Of a DNA stretch of 64,000 nucleotides, positions 42,217 to 50,215 are shown piece after piece (the stretch's first letter is position 1; each line of letters starts with the position of its first letter). This DNA is from Oscillospiraceae bacterium (GTDB lineage: Bacteria; Bacillota; Clostridia; Oscillospirales; Ruminococcaceae), in NCBI GenBank assembly GCA_004555865.1, contig SFJO01000012.1:1-64000 (forward strand), in the 5' to 3' direction. A program made the translations under genes and the position numbers. The notes beneath the pieces were generated by a model. It was not told the origin of the DNA, ran no database searches, and saw nothing but the letters and a program-made list of their open reading frames with translations.

Positions 42217-43235
42217 CCCATTCCTCCCCGTTCCCGGTCGTGCCGGTTCAGCATCATGAAGATGACCACCGGCGCGCCGAACACCGCCGTCACCGAGCTG
42301 ATGCTCAACTCGGTGGGGGCAAACAGGGTGCGGGCCAGCAGGTCACAGAACAGGCAGAACGCCGCGCCCCCGAGAAAGCAGGCCGGAATGAGCACCAGCG
42401 GCTTGGCGGTGCCCAGCAGCCGCTTCATCAGGTGCGGCACGGCAATGCCCACAAAGGAGATCGGCCCGGCAAAGGCCGTTACGCAGGCCGACAGCACACT
42501 GGAAAGCAGGATCAGCTGCACCCGGAACCGGCCCACGTTCACCCCCATGTTGCGGGCATAGGCCTCGCCCATCTGGTACGCCCCAATGGGCTTGGAGAGC
42601 AGGAAGGTGAGGGTCAGCGTCACCGCTAAAATCAGGGCAATGTCCCGCACGTTGGCCCAGCTCATGCCGGAAAACGACCCCATGGACCAGTTGTGCAGAT
42701 TGACGATGTTGGAGTCCTCCGCAAAGGTCACCGCAAAATCGGTGATTGCAGAGCAGATGTACCCCACCATAATGCCGCCCACCACCAGCAGCGACATGCT
42801 GTGCACCCGCCGGGAGATGAGCAGAATAAAGCCCATGGCCGCCAAGGAACCGGCAAAGGCCGCCGCCACCATGGCCGCGGAATTCATCACCATCCCCCGC
42901 TGCAGCAGCAGAATCATGCAGAGCGCCACCGTCAGCTTGGCCCCCGAGGAAATGCCCAGCACAAACGGCCCGGCAATGGGGTTTGCAAAAAAGGTCTGAA
43001 GCAGAAAGCCGGACACCGAAAGCGCCCCGCCCAGCATAGCCGCCGCAAGAATGCGGGGCAGGCGGATGTTCCACACGATGCGGCTGGCCACCGGGTCGGT
43101 GCTCTGCCGCATCAGAATGCGCAGGGTCTCCCCCAGGCTGAGGTTTACGCTGCCCGCATTGACGTTCCACACCAGAAGGGCGGCCAGCAGCACCGCAAGC
43201 AGCCCGAATGCCCGCAGAATTTTCTTTTGCCTCAT
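42213..43235 (-). CDS. FecCD-family ABC transporter permease
   Basis: 340 residues, about ten membrane segments, with NIRLPRILAAAMLGGALSVSG and ANPIAGPFVLGISSGA typical of the BtuC/FecCD/HmuU family. It forms the channel for corrinoid, heme or iron-chelate import. The start follows AGGAG, 12 bp after the binding-protein stop. Confidence 0.95.
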   Translation of the reverse strand: MRQKKILRAFGLLAVLLAALLVWNVNAGSVNLSLGETLRILMRQSTDPVASRIVWNIRLPRILAAAMLGGALSVSGFLLQTFFANPIAGPFVLGISSGAKLTVALCMILLLQRGMVMNSAAMVAAAFAGSLAAMGFILLISRRVHSMSLLVVGGIMVGYICSAITDFAVTFAEDSNIVNLHNWSMGSFSGMSWANVRDIALILAVTLTLTFLLSKPIGAYQMGEAYARNMGVNVGRFRVQLILLSSVLSACVTAFAGPISFVGIAVPHLMKRLLGTAKPLVLIPACFLGGAAFCLFCDLLARTLFAPTELSISSVTAVFGAPVVIFMMLNRHDRERGGMG

Positions 43236-43247
43236 GCGTTTCTCCTG

Positions 43248-44390
43248 TCAGCTCAGCCGGTACAGATACGTCAGCCCGTCCGGGGCCTGCTGCGTGAGCA
43301 CGGCGTTGATCTCCTGAATCATCCGCCCCAGGCTCATGCTGCTCTGGAACATATTTTTTCCGGTGCACCAGACGTTTCCGTTCTGCACGGCCTTAAAGTC
43401 CGCCAGCAATTCGCTTTTTTTCAAAAGCTCGTCCAGGCTTGCCAGTTCTCCGTCCACGGTGCTGTTGTAGATCAGCACGTCCGCGTCATGGGCGGCGGCG
43501 TAAAAGCTCTCCATATCAATGTTCATCGTGGAGAGGGCGTTTTCCTCGCCGTCGCTCTGGTTTTCCGGCACATACACGCCGCCCGCCATGCGGATGAGCT
43601 GGGCGAGGTAATCGCTGCTCTTGCGCACGTTCACCGTTCCGGTGTTGGTGATGTAGAAAAACGCCACCGTTTTTCCGGTGTTCGTCTGGTTCAGCACCGG
43701 CTGCACCGCCGCCACTTCCTCGTCAAAAATGCGGGCGGCCTCTTCTTCCTTGCCCAGCAGCGCCCCATACAGCTTGATCCACTCCATGCGGCCCAGCGGG
43801 TCCGATTCATAGCTGGAGTAATCCACCAGCACCGGAATGCCCAGGCTCTCCAGCTGCTCCTTAACCTCAGGATTGTGGTAGATCATGGTGGATTCCACTG
43901 CAAGGCCGCACTTCTGGGCCAGAATCAGCTCGTAATCCGGGGCGCTGTATTTGCCCGCGTAGAGAATGTCCCCTGCCTCCATGGCCTGCTGCGCCTCCGG
44001 CAGATACCAGCCGCTCTCTTTGGTGCCGGACAGCCGGATGACATCCAGCCCGTCCAGCGCCCGGAACAAATCCATGGCTGCAGTGGCGGTCAGATAAATG
44101 TTCTGGATGGGCTGCTGCAGAACCGTGACTTCTTCGGGCACCCCGGCCGGGATCTGTGCCCCCTCCTGCACCAGAAGGTATTGCCGGTCCTGCGCAATGG
44201 TGATTCGCCTCAGCCCGTCTCCGCAGTCCTCAATTCTAAACTGTTTGGCATATTTAAGTTCCGTTGTACTTTGAGGAGTCAGTTCCGACCAGCTTTTTTC
44301 CCCGCTGTGCCCGGTGCAGCCCGTCAGAAGGCCGAGCAGAAGCACCGCACTCAGGGCCAGCACCCCATGGCGCTGCACGGCGGTTCTCAT
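43248..44390 (-). CDS. ABC transporter substrate-binding lipoprotein (type III, FecB/BtuF-like)
   Basis: 380 residues. Lipobox LLTGC (Cys25). The fold type is recognised by ALDGLDVIRLSGT, a long mid-domain helix and a LIRMAGGVYVPENQ-type motif found in siderophore, heme and corrinoid binders. It captures the ligand at the cell surface for the FecCD permease. Its ATG overlaps the stop of the preceding lipoprotein gene (ATGA). Confidence 0.9.
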   Translation of the reverse strand: MRTAVQRHGVLALSAVLLLGLLTGCTGHSGEKSWSELTPQSTTELKYAKQFRIEDCGDGLRRITIAQDRQYLLVQEGAQIPAGVPEEVTVLQQPIQNIYLTATAAMDLFRALDGLDVIRLSGTKESGWYLPEAQQAMEAGDILYAGKYSAPDYELILAQKCGLAVESTMIYHNPEVKEQLESLGIPVLVDYSSYESDPLGRMEWIKLYGALLGKEEEAARIFDEEVAAVQPVLNQTNTGKTVAFFYITNTGTVNVRKSSDYLAQLIRMAGGVYVPENQSDGEENALSTMNIDMESFYAAAHDADVLIYNSTVDGELASLDELLKKSELLADFKAVQNGNVWCTGKNMFQSSMSLGRMIQEINAVLTQQAPDGLTYLYRLS

Positions 44391-45313
44391 GGCTCCACCT
44401 TCTGCAGGGCGGAAGAATCAAAGGTGAGGGTGTACTCGATCTCGTGGGGGGTGCTCATGGCCACCGTGTCCGCCAGAACGTTCATGGGTGCGTCAAAGCC
44501 CTTCACCGGGATGATGAAGGTGGAGTTGCCCTCGGCGTTCGCCAGCTCAAACTTTTCATCGTCCACCTTCATGTAATCGTAGTTGGAGCTGCTCCACACG
44601 ATGGTCGCGGTCAGCTGGCCGTTTTCCAGGTGCAGCTTGGCCGGGCTTTCCACCTGAGCGCGACCGGAACCGCCCGTCAGGGTCACCGGGGCGGTGTAAT
44701 CGCCATCCTCAAGGCCCAGGGCCTCCGCCGTGGTGTAGCGGCTGGTGAGGTATGCCTCTTCGGGCAGGTCATCCGCCCGGAACACCAGCTGGCGCTCATA
44801 CCACTTTTCCTTGTTTTTGCTGAAGGCCGCGCAGTCGATCACCTGGTTCAGGGCCTTCACCGGCACGGTAAACGAATGGGTGCCGTCGGCGTTTTCCTCG
44901 TAGGGAATGCAGTCGCTCTCCGCCGCGGCGGCCGCCTGCTCGCCGGTGCCCATGTACACCCGCAGATAGCCGGTGCCGCCCATGGTCATGCGGGCGGTCA
45001 TCTGGCCGTCGTCCACCGTCAGGGTGCAGGCCGTGATCTTGAACATGGAGGAGCTGGAGTCCACCTCGATCTCATACTCGCCGTCCTTCAGCTGTTCCAC
45101 CGTTACGGGGGGCAGGCCGTCGGTGTTCAGCTCTTCCGGGGCAGCCATCTCGCCGGAAGAGGCCACCTGCGCCGTCTCAGACGAGCTGTCGGTCACCACC
45201 GGCGAAGCACCGTCCGGCATGGGCAGAGTGGTTGCGGTGTTGGAGCCGCAGCCGGTCAGAATCAGCATGGCAGCCAGGCTCACGGCCGCCGCACGAATGG
45301 AAATTTTCTGCAT
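44387..45313 (-). CDS. Lipoprotein with two NEAT-like beta-sandwich repeats
   Basis: 308 residues from ATG 45313 (AAAGGAG upstream). Lipobox LILTGC (Cys22), an acidic Ser-rich linker, then two repeats. The first opens with DGEYEIEVDSSSSMF; the second opens with DGDYTAPVTLTGGSGRAQV and runs through SPAKLHLENGQLTATIVWSS, NYDYMKVDDEKFE and PHEIEYTLTF. The pattern of an SPA strand, a Lys-Leu-x-Leu-x-Asn-Gly turn and paired aromatic residues resembles NEAT heme-binding domains, but I cannot confirm it. Between a surface chelatase and a metal-chelate importer it is probably a ligand-capturing surface protein. Confidence 0.75.
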   Translation of the reverse strand: MQKISIRAAAVSLAAMLILTGCGSNTATTLPMPDGASPVVTDSSSETAQVASSGEMAAPEELNTDGLPPVTVEQLKDGEYEIEVDSSSSMFKITACTLTVDDGQMTARMTMGGTGYLRVYMGTGEQAAAAAESDCIPYEENADGTHSFTVPVKALNQVIDCAAFSKNKEKWYERQLVFRADDLPEEAYLTSRYTTAEALGLEDGDYTAPVTLTGGSGRAQVESPAKLHLENGQLTATIVWSSSNYDYMKVDDEKFELANAEGNSTFIIPVKGFDAPMNVLADTVAMSTPHEIEYTLTFDSSALQKVEP

Positions 45314-45391
45314 GATTGTTCTCCTTTTTGCCGCATCGCGGCGGGTTTTGCCGGCCGTACTTTCCGGCCGGGGCATGGATAAATCGGCTCA

Positions 45392-45426
45392 GAAAAGGGC
45401 GGCCCGGATCGCTCCAGACCGCCCTT
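45392..45426 (-). terminator. Intra-operon hairpin after the chelatase gene
   Basis: Stem AAGGGCGG/CCGCCCTT (45395-45402 with 45419-45426) extended by an inner five-base-pair stem and a four-base loop, ending leftward in TTTTC. It probably lets the chelatase be expressed more than the downstream transporter. Confidence 0.6.
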
Positions 45427-45456
45427 CCGAATCATTTCAGAAATCCGCGTGAAAAA

Positions 45457-46461
45457 TCACTTTGCCAGAGCGTCAACGGCAGCCTGTGCATGCTCCACAT
45501 ACAGCTGCTGCACAGCCTCCAGCGCGCCCAGGCCCTCAACTTCGCAGACGACCTCATAGCCTTCCTTCTCGAAGGTGGTCTTCCAGGAATCGTCCTCGTC
45601 GCCCGCCATGTCGTTGTTGGCATGGTCGCCGGCAACCACCATCAGGGGACGCAGAACCACGCGCTTGTAGCTGCCCTGCTTCACGGCCTCCAGCACATCG
45701 TCCAGAGACGGAGTGGCTTCCACGGTGCCCACATAGTAATGGGCATAGCCGCCGTCGGTCAGCACCTGCTGCATCTTAGCGTACACGCCGTTGGACTCAG
45801 CCTCGGTGCCATGGCCCATGAACACAATGGCGGTCTCGCCGTCATCGTAATCGGCAGTGGCTTCGGTGATAGCTTTGGCCACGGCCTGGAAATCCTCATC
45901 GCTGGTCAGCAGAGGCTGGCCGATGGAAATCTGCTCGAAGGCATCGGAATACTGGGCGATGGCCTTGCTCATCTCCTCGTACTCCAGGCCGTTCATCAGA
46001 TGGGTGGGCTGCACAACCAGGGTCTTCACGCCGTTGTCCACCGCGCGGTCCAGGGCTTCCTGCATATTGTCAATGATCTCGCCGTCACGCTTGGCCACAT
46101 GGTCAATGATGATCTGGCTGGTGAAGCCGCGGCGCACAGCGTACTCGGGGAAGGCCTTCTCCAGGGCGCTCTCAATGGCGCCGATGGTCAGGCGGCGGCT
46201 GTCGTTGAAGCTGGTGCCAAAGCTCACCACCAGCAGCTCCTTCTCGCCGATCTCATCCTGGTTGCGGGGGTTATCGAGAGCGGCGTCGCCGGTCTTGTAG
46301 TTCTCCTCGTCCTCTTCTTCAGGCTCGGCCGAAGCAGACTCAGAGGTGCTCTCGGCAGGCTGAGACTCCGAAGCAGCGGAGGAAGAAGCGGACTGGCCGC
46401 AGGCGGTCAGCATCAGGCTGGCCAGCATCAGCATGGCCAGAAGCAGACTGAATTTTTTCAT
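45457..46461 (-). CDS. cbiK: Surface-anchored CbiK-type (sirohydrochlorin) cobaltochelatase lipoprotein
   Basis: 334 residues from ATG 46461 (AAGGAG six bases upstream). Lipobox LMLTAC (Cys21), then an acidic Ser/Glu-rich spacer to about residue 70, then a complete CbiK domain starting ELLVVSFGTSFNDSRRLTIGAIE. The metal-site residues of Salmonella CbiK (His145, Glu175, His207) correspond to His217 (MGHGTE), Glu248 (GTVEA) and His280 (VAGDHANNDM), with practically the same spacing. Cytoplasmic CbiK inserts Co2+ into sirohydrochlorin in anaerobic B12 synthesis; this one is exported and lipid-anchored, as is the periplasmic CbiK of Desulfovibrio. It is the first gene after a cobalamin riboswitch. 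Confidence 0.92.
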   Translation of the reverse strand: MKKFSLLLAMLMLASLMLTACGQSASSSAASESQPAESTSESASAEPEEEDEENYKTGDAALDNPRNQDEIGEKELLVVSFGTSFNDSRRLTIGAIESALEKAFPEYAVRRGFTSQIIIDHVAKRDGEIIDNMQEALDRAVDNGVKTLVVQPTHLMNGLEYEEMSKAIAQYSDAFEQISIGQPLLTSDEDFQAVAKAITEATADYDDGETAIVFMGHGTEAESNGVYAKMQQVLTDGGYAHYYVGTVEATPSLDDVLEAVKQGSYKRVVLRPLMVVAGDHANNDMAGDEDDSWKTTFEKEGYEVVCEVEGLGALEAVQQLYVEHAQAAVDALAK

Positions 46462-46592
46462 GTGTTTCTCCTTACTTGTTTGTCGGTTCTGACAGCCCGG
46501 TGCATGGGGCTGCCCTGATGTATAAAAACGTTTCATCAGCAAAACAAAACCGGTACAAGAGCACACTTCGCCCGTGTGCCTGCGGCAATATC

Positions 46593-46637
46593 CGAAAAAA
46601 GCCTCACCTTATCGAAGGGAACGATAAGGAAAGGCTT
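46593..46637 (-). terminator. Riboswitch expression platform: terminator
   Basis: 16-nt arms (46599-46614 with 46622-46637, core CCTTATCG/CGATAAGG) followed leftward by TTTTTT, between the cobalamin aptamer and the chelatase ATG. Ligand binding would favour this terminator. Confidence 0.85.
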
Positions 46638-46726
46638 TCGCGTAAAAGCATTGCAGCTGCAAGCACAGCGGCATACGGCACGACCAATTCCTCGTGATCT
46701 GGAGCAGCGCATGCTGCCCCTGTACC

Positions 46727-46912
46727 AAGCCGAACGGCAGGTTTCCTGGCTGAGGGATCTGCAAAGCCCGCCGCCTTCCCAGGCGGTTGCCCAGTGGCGT
46801 TCAAGGACGGACTTCTCCCCCGTCACAGTGACGAGATCGCACGGGATTTGCACCCGTTTCCCTTTTACCCTTTGCCCTTGTGCCGGGCACAATGCAAAGG
46901 CACCGTTCGCTT
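46727..46912 (-). promoter_or_regulatory. Cobalamin riboswitch
   Basis: Leftward RNA with the hallmarks of the class: closing stem AAGCGAACGG (46903-46912) with CCGTTCGGCTT (46727-46737); GGGAAACGGGTGCAAATCCC; a CACTGTGACGG segment; GCCACTGGG; GGGAAGGCGG; and the B12 box GCCAGGAAACCTGCC at 46737-46752. It senses adenosyl- or methylcobalamin and should shut off the downstream chelatase/ABC operon when corrinoid is plentiful. Confidence 0.96.
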
Positions 46913-46931
46913 TTCATTCAATTGCAACAGT

Positions 46932-46960
46932 ATTATAGCAAAAGCCATGCAGGTACGCAA
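46932..46960 (-). promoter_or_regulatory. Promoter of the cobalamin-riboswitch operon
   Basis: Leftward TTGCGT (46955-46960), 17-bp spacer, TATAAT (46932-46937), placing the RNA start about 15 bases before the aptamer. Confidence 0.8.
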
Positions 46961-47010
46961 GCATTTTTTGCGTATTTCCGAGCGCAGCTCTTGGGGGCGC
47001 GGCCCCGGCT

Positions 47011-48636
47011 TTAACTCTTCCGGCTTTTTGCCGCCGTCATTTTGATGACCGACAGGGTGGCCAGCATCAGGACAATGGCCACGATCAGGCTGATGACCAC
47101 GTTGCGGACGTAGCCCGCCACGATGTAGGATACACAGGACACCGCCGCCGCGGTAATGGCGTAGGGCAGCTGGGTGGAAACATGGTTTACATGCTCACAC
47201 TGCGCACCGGCCGAGGCCATGATGGTGGTATCCGAAATGGGCGAGCAATGGTCGCCGCAGACCGCACCGGCCATACAGGCGGAAATGGCAATGATCATCA
47301 GTTGAGGGTCGGTTGCGGAGAACGCATCCACCACGATGGGAATCAGAATGCCGAAGGTGCCCCAGCTGGTGCCGGTGGCAAACGCCAAAAAGCAGCCCAC
47401 CAGGAAAATGATTGCGGGCAGCAGGCTGACAAACGTGCCCGCGCTGGCCTTCACCAGGGCCGCCACATACTCCTTGGCGCCCAGGCTGTCGGTCATTGCC
47501 TTCAGCGACCAGGCAAAGGTGAGAATCAGAATGGCGGGCACCATGGCCTTAAAGCCCTCGGGCAGGCAGGCCATCAAATCGCGGAACTTCATCACGCGGC
47601 GGATCAAGTACAGCACCACGGTGATCACCAGGCCGAAGAAGCCGCCCAGCGCCAGACCCACGGAGGCATCGCTCTGGGAGAAGGCGGTAACAAAGTCGGT
47701 CCCCTCAAAGAAGCCGCCGGTGTAAATCATGCCGATGACGCAACAGATGATCAGGCTGAAAATGGGGATGACCAGGTCCATCACATGGCCGTTGTCTCCA
47801 GCCGCAGCCGCCTCTTCGTCCATAGCCTCATAGGGATGATTGCCGGTGGTGAACAGGTCGCCCTTGCGGGCGTTGGCCTCATGCAGGGCCATGGGGCCGT
47901 ACTCCTCGTGCATCAGCACCATGCCCACCATCATCACGATGGTCAGCAGGGCGTAATAGTTGTAGGGAATGGCGCGGATGAACAGGCTGAAGCCATCCTC
48001 GCCTTCCACAAAGCCCGCCACGGCGGCGGCCCAAGAGGAGATGGGGGCAATGATGCAGACGGGCGCTGCGGTGGCGTCGATCAGGTACGCCAGCTTTGCG
48101 CGGGAAACGTTCTGCTTATCGGTCACAGGGCGCATCACGCTGCCCACGGTGAGGCAGTTGAAGTAATCGTCGATGAAGATCAGCACGCCCAGGGCGATGG
48201 TCGCCAGCTGCGCCCCCGCCGGGGTTTTGATCTTGCTGCTGGCCCAGCGGCCGAACGCAGCCGAACCGCCGGCCTTGTTCATCATGGCCACAATGCTGCC
48301 CAGAATGACCAGGAAGATCAGAATGCCCACGTTGTAGGAATCAGACAGAACCGACACGATGCCATCGCTGAACACGTGCAGCACCGTTCCCTCCGGATTG
48401 CCGCCCGCATACAGCAGGCCGCCGATGAGAATGCCCACAAACAGCGAGCTGTACACCTCTTTGGTGATCAGGGCCAGGGCAATGGCCACAATGGGCGGAA
48501 CCAGCGACCAGAACGTCGCATACACCGCCGGCTGTGCGGCATCGCCGCCCTCCGCAAAGGCGGCCATGGGCAGCATCACCGCCATCAGCAGCAAGGCTGC
48601 CAGGGCGATGAGCCGCTTGGAATTGCAATGTTTCAT
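47011..48636 (-). CDS. NhaC-family antiporter, probable lysine transporter
   Basis: 541 residues, about twelve membrane segments. The gene begins with a cleavable-looking signal sequence (MKHCNSKRLIALAALLLMAVMLPMAAFA), unusual for this family. LGVLIFIDDYFNCLTVGSVMRPV and FATGTSWGTFGILIPI are conserved in NhaC-like antiporters, as is CGDHCSPISDTTIMAS. A lysine riboswitch in its leader implies lysine as the relevant metabolite; NhaC-superfamily members behind L-boxes have been predicted as lysine transporters. Direction of transport is not evident from sequence. Confidence 0.9.
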   Translation of the reverse strand: MKHCNSKRLIALAALLLMAVMLPMAAFAEGGDAAQPAVYATFWSLVPPIVAIALALITKEVYSSLFVGILIGGLLYAGGNPEGTVLHVFSDGIVSVLSDSYNVGILIFLVILGSIVAMMNKAGGSAAFGRWASSKIKTPAGAQLATIALGVLIFIDDYFNCLTVGSVMRPVTDKQNVSRAKLAYLIDATAAPVCIIAPISSWAAAVAGFVEGEDGFSLFIRAIPYNYYALLTIVMMVGMVLMHEEYGPMALHEANARKGDLFTTGNHPYEAMDEEAAAAGDNGHVMDLVIPIFSLIICCVIGMIYTGGFFEGTDFVTAFSQSDASVGLALGGFFGLVITVVLYLIRRVMKFRDLMACLPEGFKAMVPAILILTFAWSLKAMTDSLGAKEYVAALVKASAGTFVSLLPAIIFLVGCFLAFATGTSWGTFGILIPIVVDAFSATDPQLMIIAISACMAGAVCGDHCSPISDTTIMASAGAQCEHVNHVSTQLPYAITAAAVSCVSYIVAGYVRNVVISLIVAIVLMLATLSVIKMTAAKSRKS

Positions 48637-48667
48637 GATTTTTCCTCCTGCGTGTGTTGCCTGCGCA

Positions 48668-48722
48668 CAAAAAAACAGCCGGAAACAACGGCCCGACGGG
48701 GCGCGCTTGTTCTCATGGCTGT
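48668..48722 (-). terminator. Lysine riboswitch expression platform: terminator
   Basis: Hairpin closing with ACAGCC (on the minus strand, 48722-48717) and GGCTGT (48680-48675), extended by AACAA/TTGTT, followed leftward by a run of seven Ts. It lies between the aptamer and the ATG of the NhaC-type gene. Confidence 0.85.
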
Positions 48723-48747
48723 GAATCAGAAACTTCCAATCCGCCCA

Positions 48748-48915
48748 GGATAGCGCTCCACTTCAAACGTGACAGTGCGCGCCATATTCTGGCGCGCCCC
48801 AGGGCGGGTGCATACAGGCAGCCACACAAGCCCTTCGGCGGAACAGCCTTTTGCCGGGCGGCTGCCTGCCGCACTTCCGGTTACTCATCTGCCCCGCACC
48901 TCTACCATCGGATCT
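48748..48915 (-). promoter_or_regulatory. Lysine riboswitch (L box)
   Basis: Leftward RNA containing the class-specific blocks in order: GGTAGAGGTGCGG, GATGAGTAACC, CCGCCGAAGGGC, a CACTGTCACG turn, and TGGAGCGCTATC as the 3' side of P1. The Bacillus lysC aptamer has the same blocks (AGAGGTGCG, GAGTATG, CGCCGAAG, CTGTCA, TGGAGGGCTATC). With the downstream terminator it should repress the transporter when lysine is abundant. Confidence 0.95.
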
Positions 48916-48984
48916 TCTATTCAGCTGTGTTTTCGCCGCACACCAGGCCAGTGCATTTTTGCCCGGACGACAACGTATAAAGCG

Positions 48985-49013
48985 GTTTTAACATATTTTC
49001 GTCGTTCTGTCAA
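48985..49013 (-). promoter_or_regulatory. Promoter of the lysine-riboswitch transcript
   Basis: Leftward TTGACA (49008-49013), 17-bp spacer, TAAAAC (48985-48990), about 60 bp before the aptamer. Confidence 0.7.
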
Positions 49014-49065
49014 GTAATGCCGCACAATTGTGCCGTTTTTGTCATTTTGCTGCGGCCAGAATGAT

Positions 49066-49107
49066 ACAAAAAGCCCCCGAAGGTGCCATGGCTGCCTTCG
49101 GAGGGCC
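49066..49107 (-). terminator. Terminator of the M16-lgt operon
   Basis: Stem gcccccgaagg (49073-49083) with ccttcggagggc (49095-49106), one G-T pair, then leftward TTTTTG. Confidence 0.85.
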
Positions 49108-49111
49108 TTGT

Positions 49112-50212
49112 TCAGTTCTTATCCGAAGCGTCCGGTTCTTCGGTGTTCTCCGCAGTTTCCGCAGTCTCCCCGCTCTCCGCGTTTTCCGCGTTTTCCGGCT
49201 CCCCGTTCTCTTCGTCGGCCGCCAGCCGGGCGATTTTCTCATTCCACGCCGCCGTGGCCTGCACAAAATCGCGGTGCGTTGCGCCGGCCTCCAGGCTGTC
49301 CCACGTTTCCGGGCTGGCCTTTGCGTAGGTCTTCAGGTCCTTCACCGCCAGGCGGACCTGCAGCGGCTGGCCCCGATGCTTGCGGCGCAGAACAAACAGG
49401 GCGATCAGGGCGGCCGCCACGCTCACCAGCGCCAGCACCTGGCTGACCCGTAGGCCAATGCCGGGCAGCATCAGCGAGTCGGTGCGCAGGCCCTCCACCA
49501 CAAAGCGCTCGGCCCCGTACCACACCACATACAGCAGGGTGATCTCGCCGTCAAACCGGCGCTTTTTCACATAGCGCCACAGCAGCACAAACCCAATCAG
49601 GCACCAGATGCTCTCATACAGGAACGTGGGGTGCACCGGCAGGCTGGGGTCCACGGTCACACCCTCGGCGGCCAGGGCCGCCTGCCAGTTGGTCAGGTAA
49701 TTCTGCGTACTTTCGCTGATCATGCCCCAGGGCAGCGTGGTGTTGGTGCCGAAGGCTTCCTGGTTCATAAAGTTGCCCCAGCGGCCAATGCCCTGCCCGG
49801 CCAGAAACCCGATGGCCACAATGTCAAAGGTGGGAAGCAGGGGGACCTTCCGCCAGAGGCAGGCCAGCCCGCCGAACAGAAACGCGCCGATCACCGCGCC
49901 GTAAATGGCAATGCCGCCGTCCCGCAGGTCAATCATTTCCCACAGGCTGTTGTATCGGAAGGGGGCAAAGGCCACATAGTAGATGCGGGCGCAGGCCACG
50001 CCGCACACGGTGCCGATGACCACCACATCCACCAGGCGGTCGCTGTCAATGCCGAAATCCACCGCATAGCGGAAGGCAAAGGCCATGCCCGCCAGCAGGC
50101 CCAGGGCCAGAATGATGCCGTACCAGTAAACGTCCAGCCCGCCCAGAGAAAAGGCGACCCGGTTCAGGGTAAATTCCAGGCCAAGGGCCGGGAACTGCAC
50201 ATGGTTGATCAT
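49112..50212 (-). CDS. lgt: Prolipoprotein diacylglyceryl transferase
   Basis: 366 residues with seven membrane segments. The Lgt signature is GQGIGRWGNFMNQEAFG; HPTFLYESIW is also conserved. It attaches diacylglycerol to lipobox Cys, the first step for all the lipoproteins in this window. After residue about 280 there is an extra cytoplasmic tail of about 85 residues that becomes very acidic (repeated AEN/AET-type units); it is not part of the enzyme core. It starts three bases after an M16 peptidase gene. Confidence 0.95.
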   Translation of the reverse strand: MINHVQFPALGLEFTLNRVAFSLGGLDVYWYGIILALGLLAGMAFAFRYAVDFGIDSDRLVDVVVIGTVCGVACARIYYVAFAPFRYNSLWEMIDLRDGGIAIYGAVIGAFLFGGLACLWRKVPLLPTFDIVAIGFLAGQGIGRWGNFMNQEAFGTNTTLPWGMISESTQNYLTNWQAALAAEGVTVDPSLPVHPTFLYESIWCLIGFVLLWRYVKKRRFDGEITLLYVVWYGAERFVVEGLRTDSLMLPGIGLRVSQVLALVSVAAALIALFVLRRKHRGQPLQVRLAVKDLKTYAKASPETWDSLEAGATHRDFVQATAAWNEKIARLAADEENGEPENAENAESGETAETAENTEEPDASDKN

Positions 50213-50215
50213 GTT

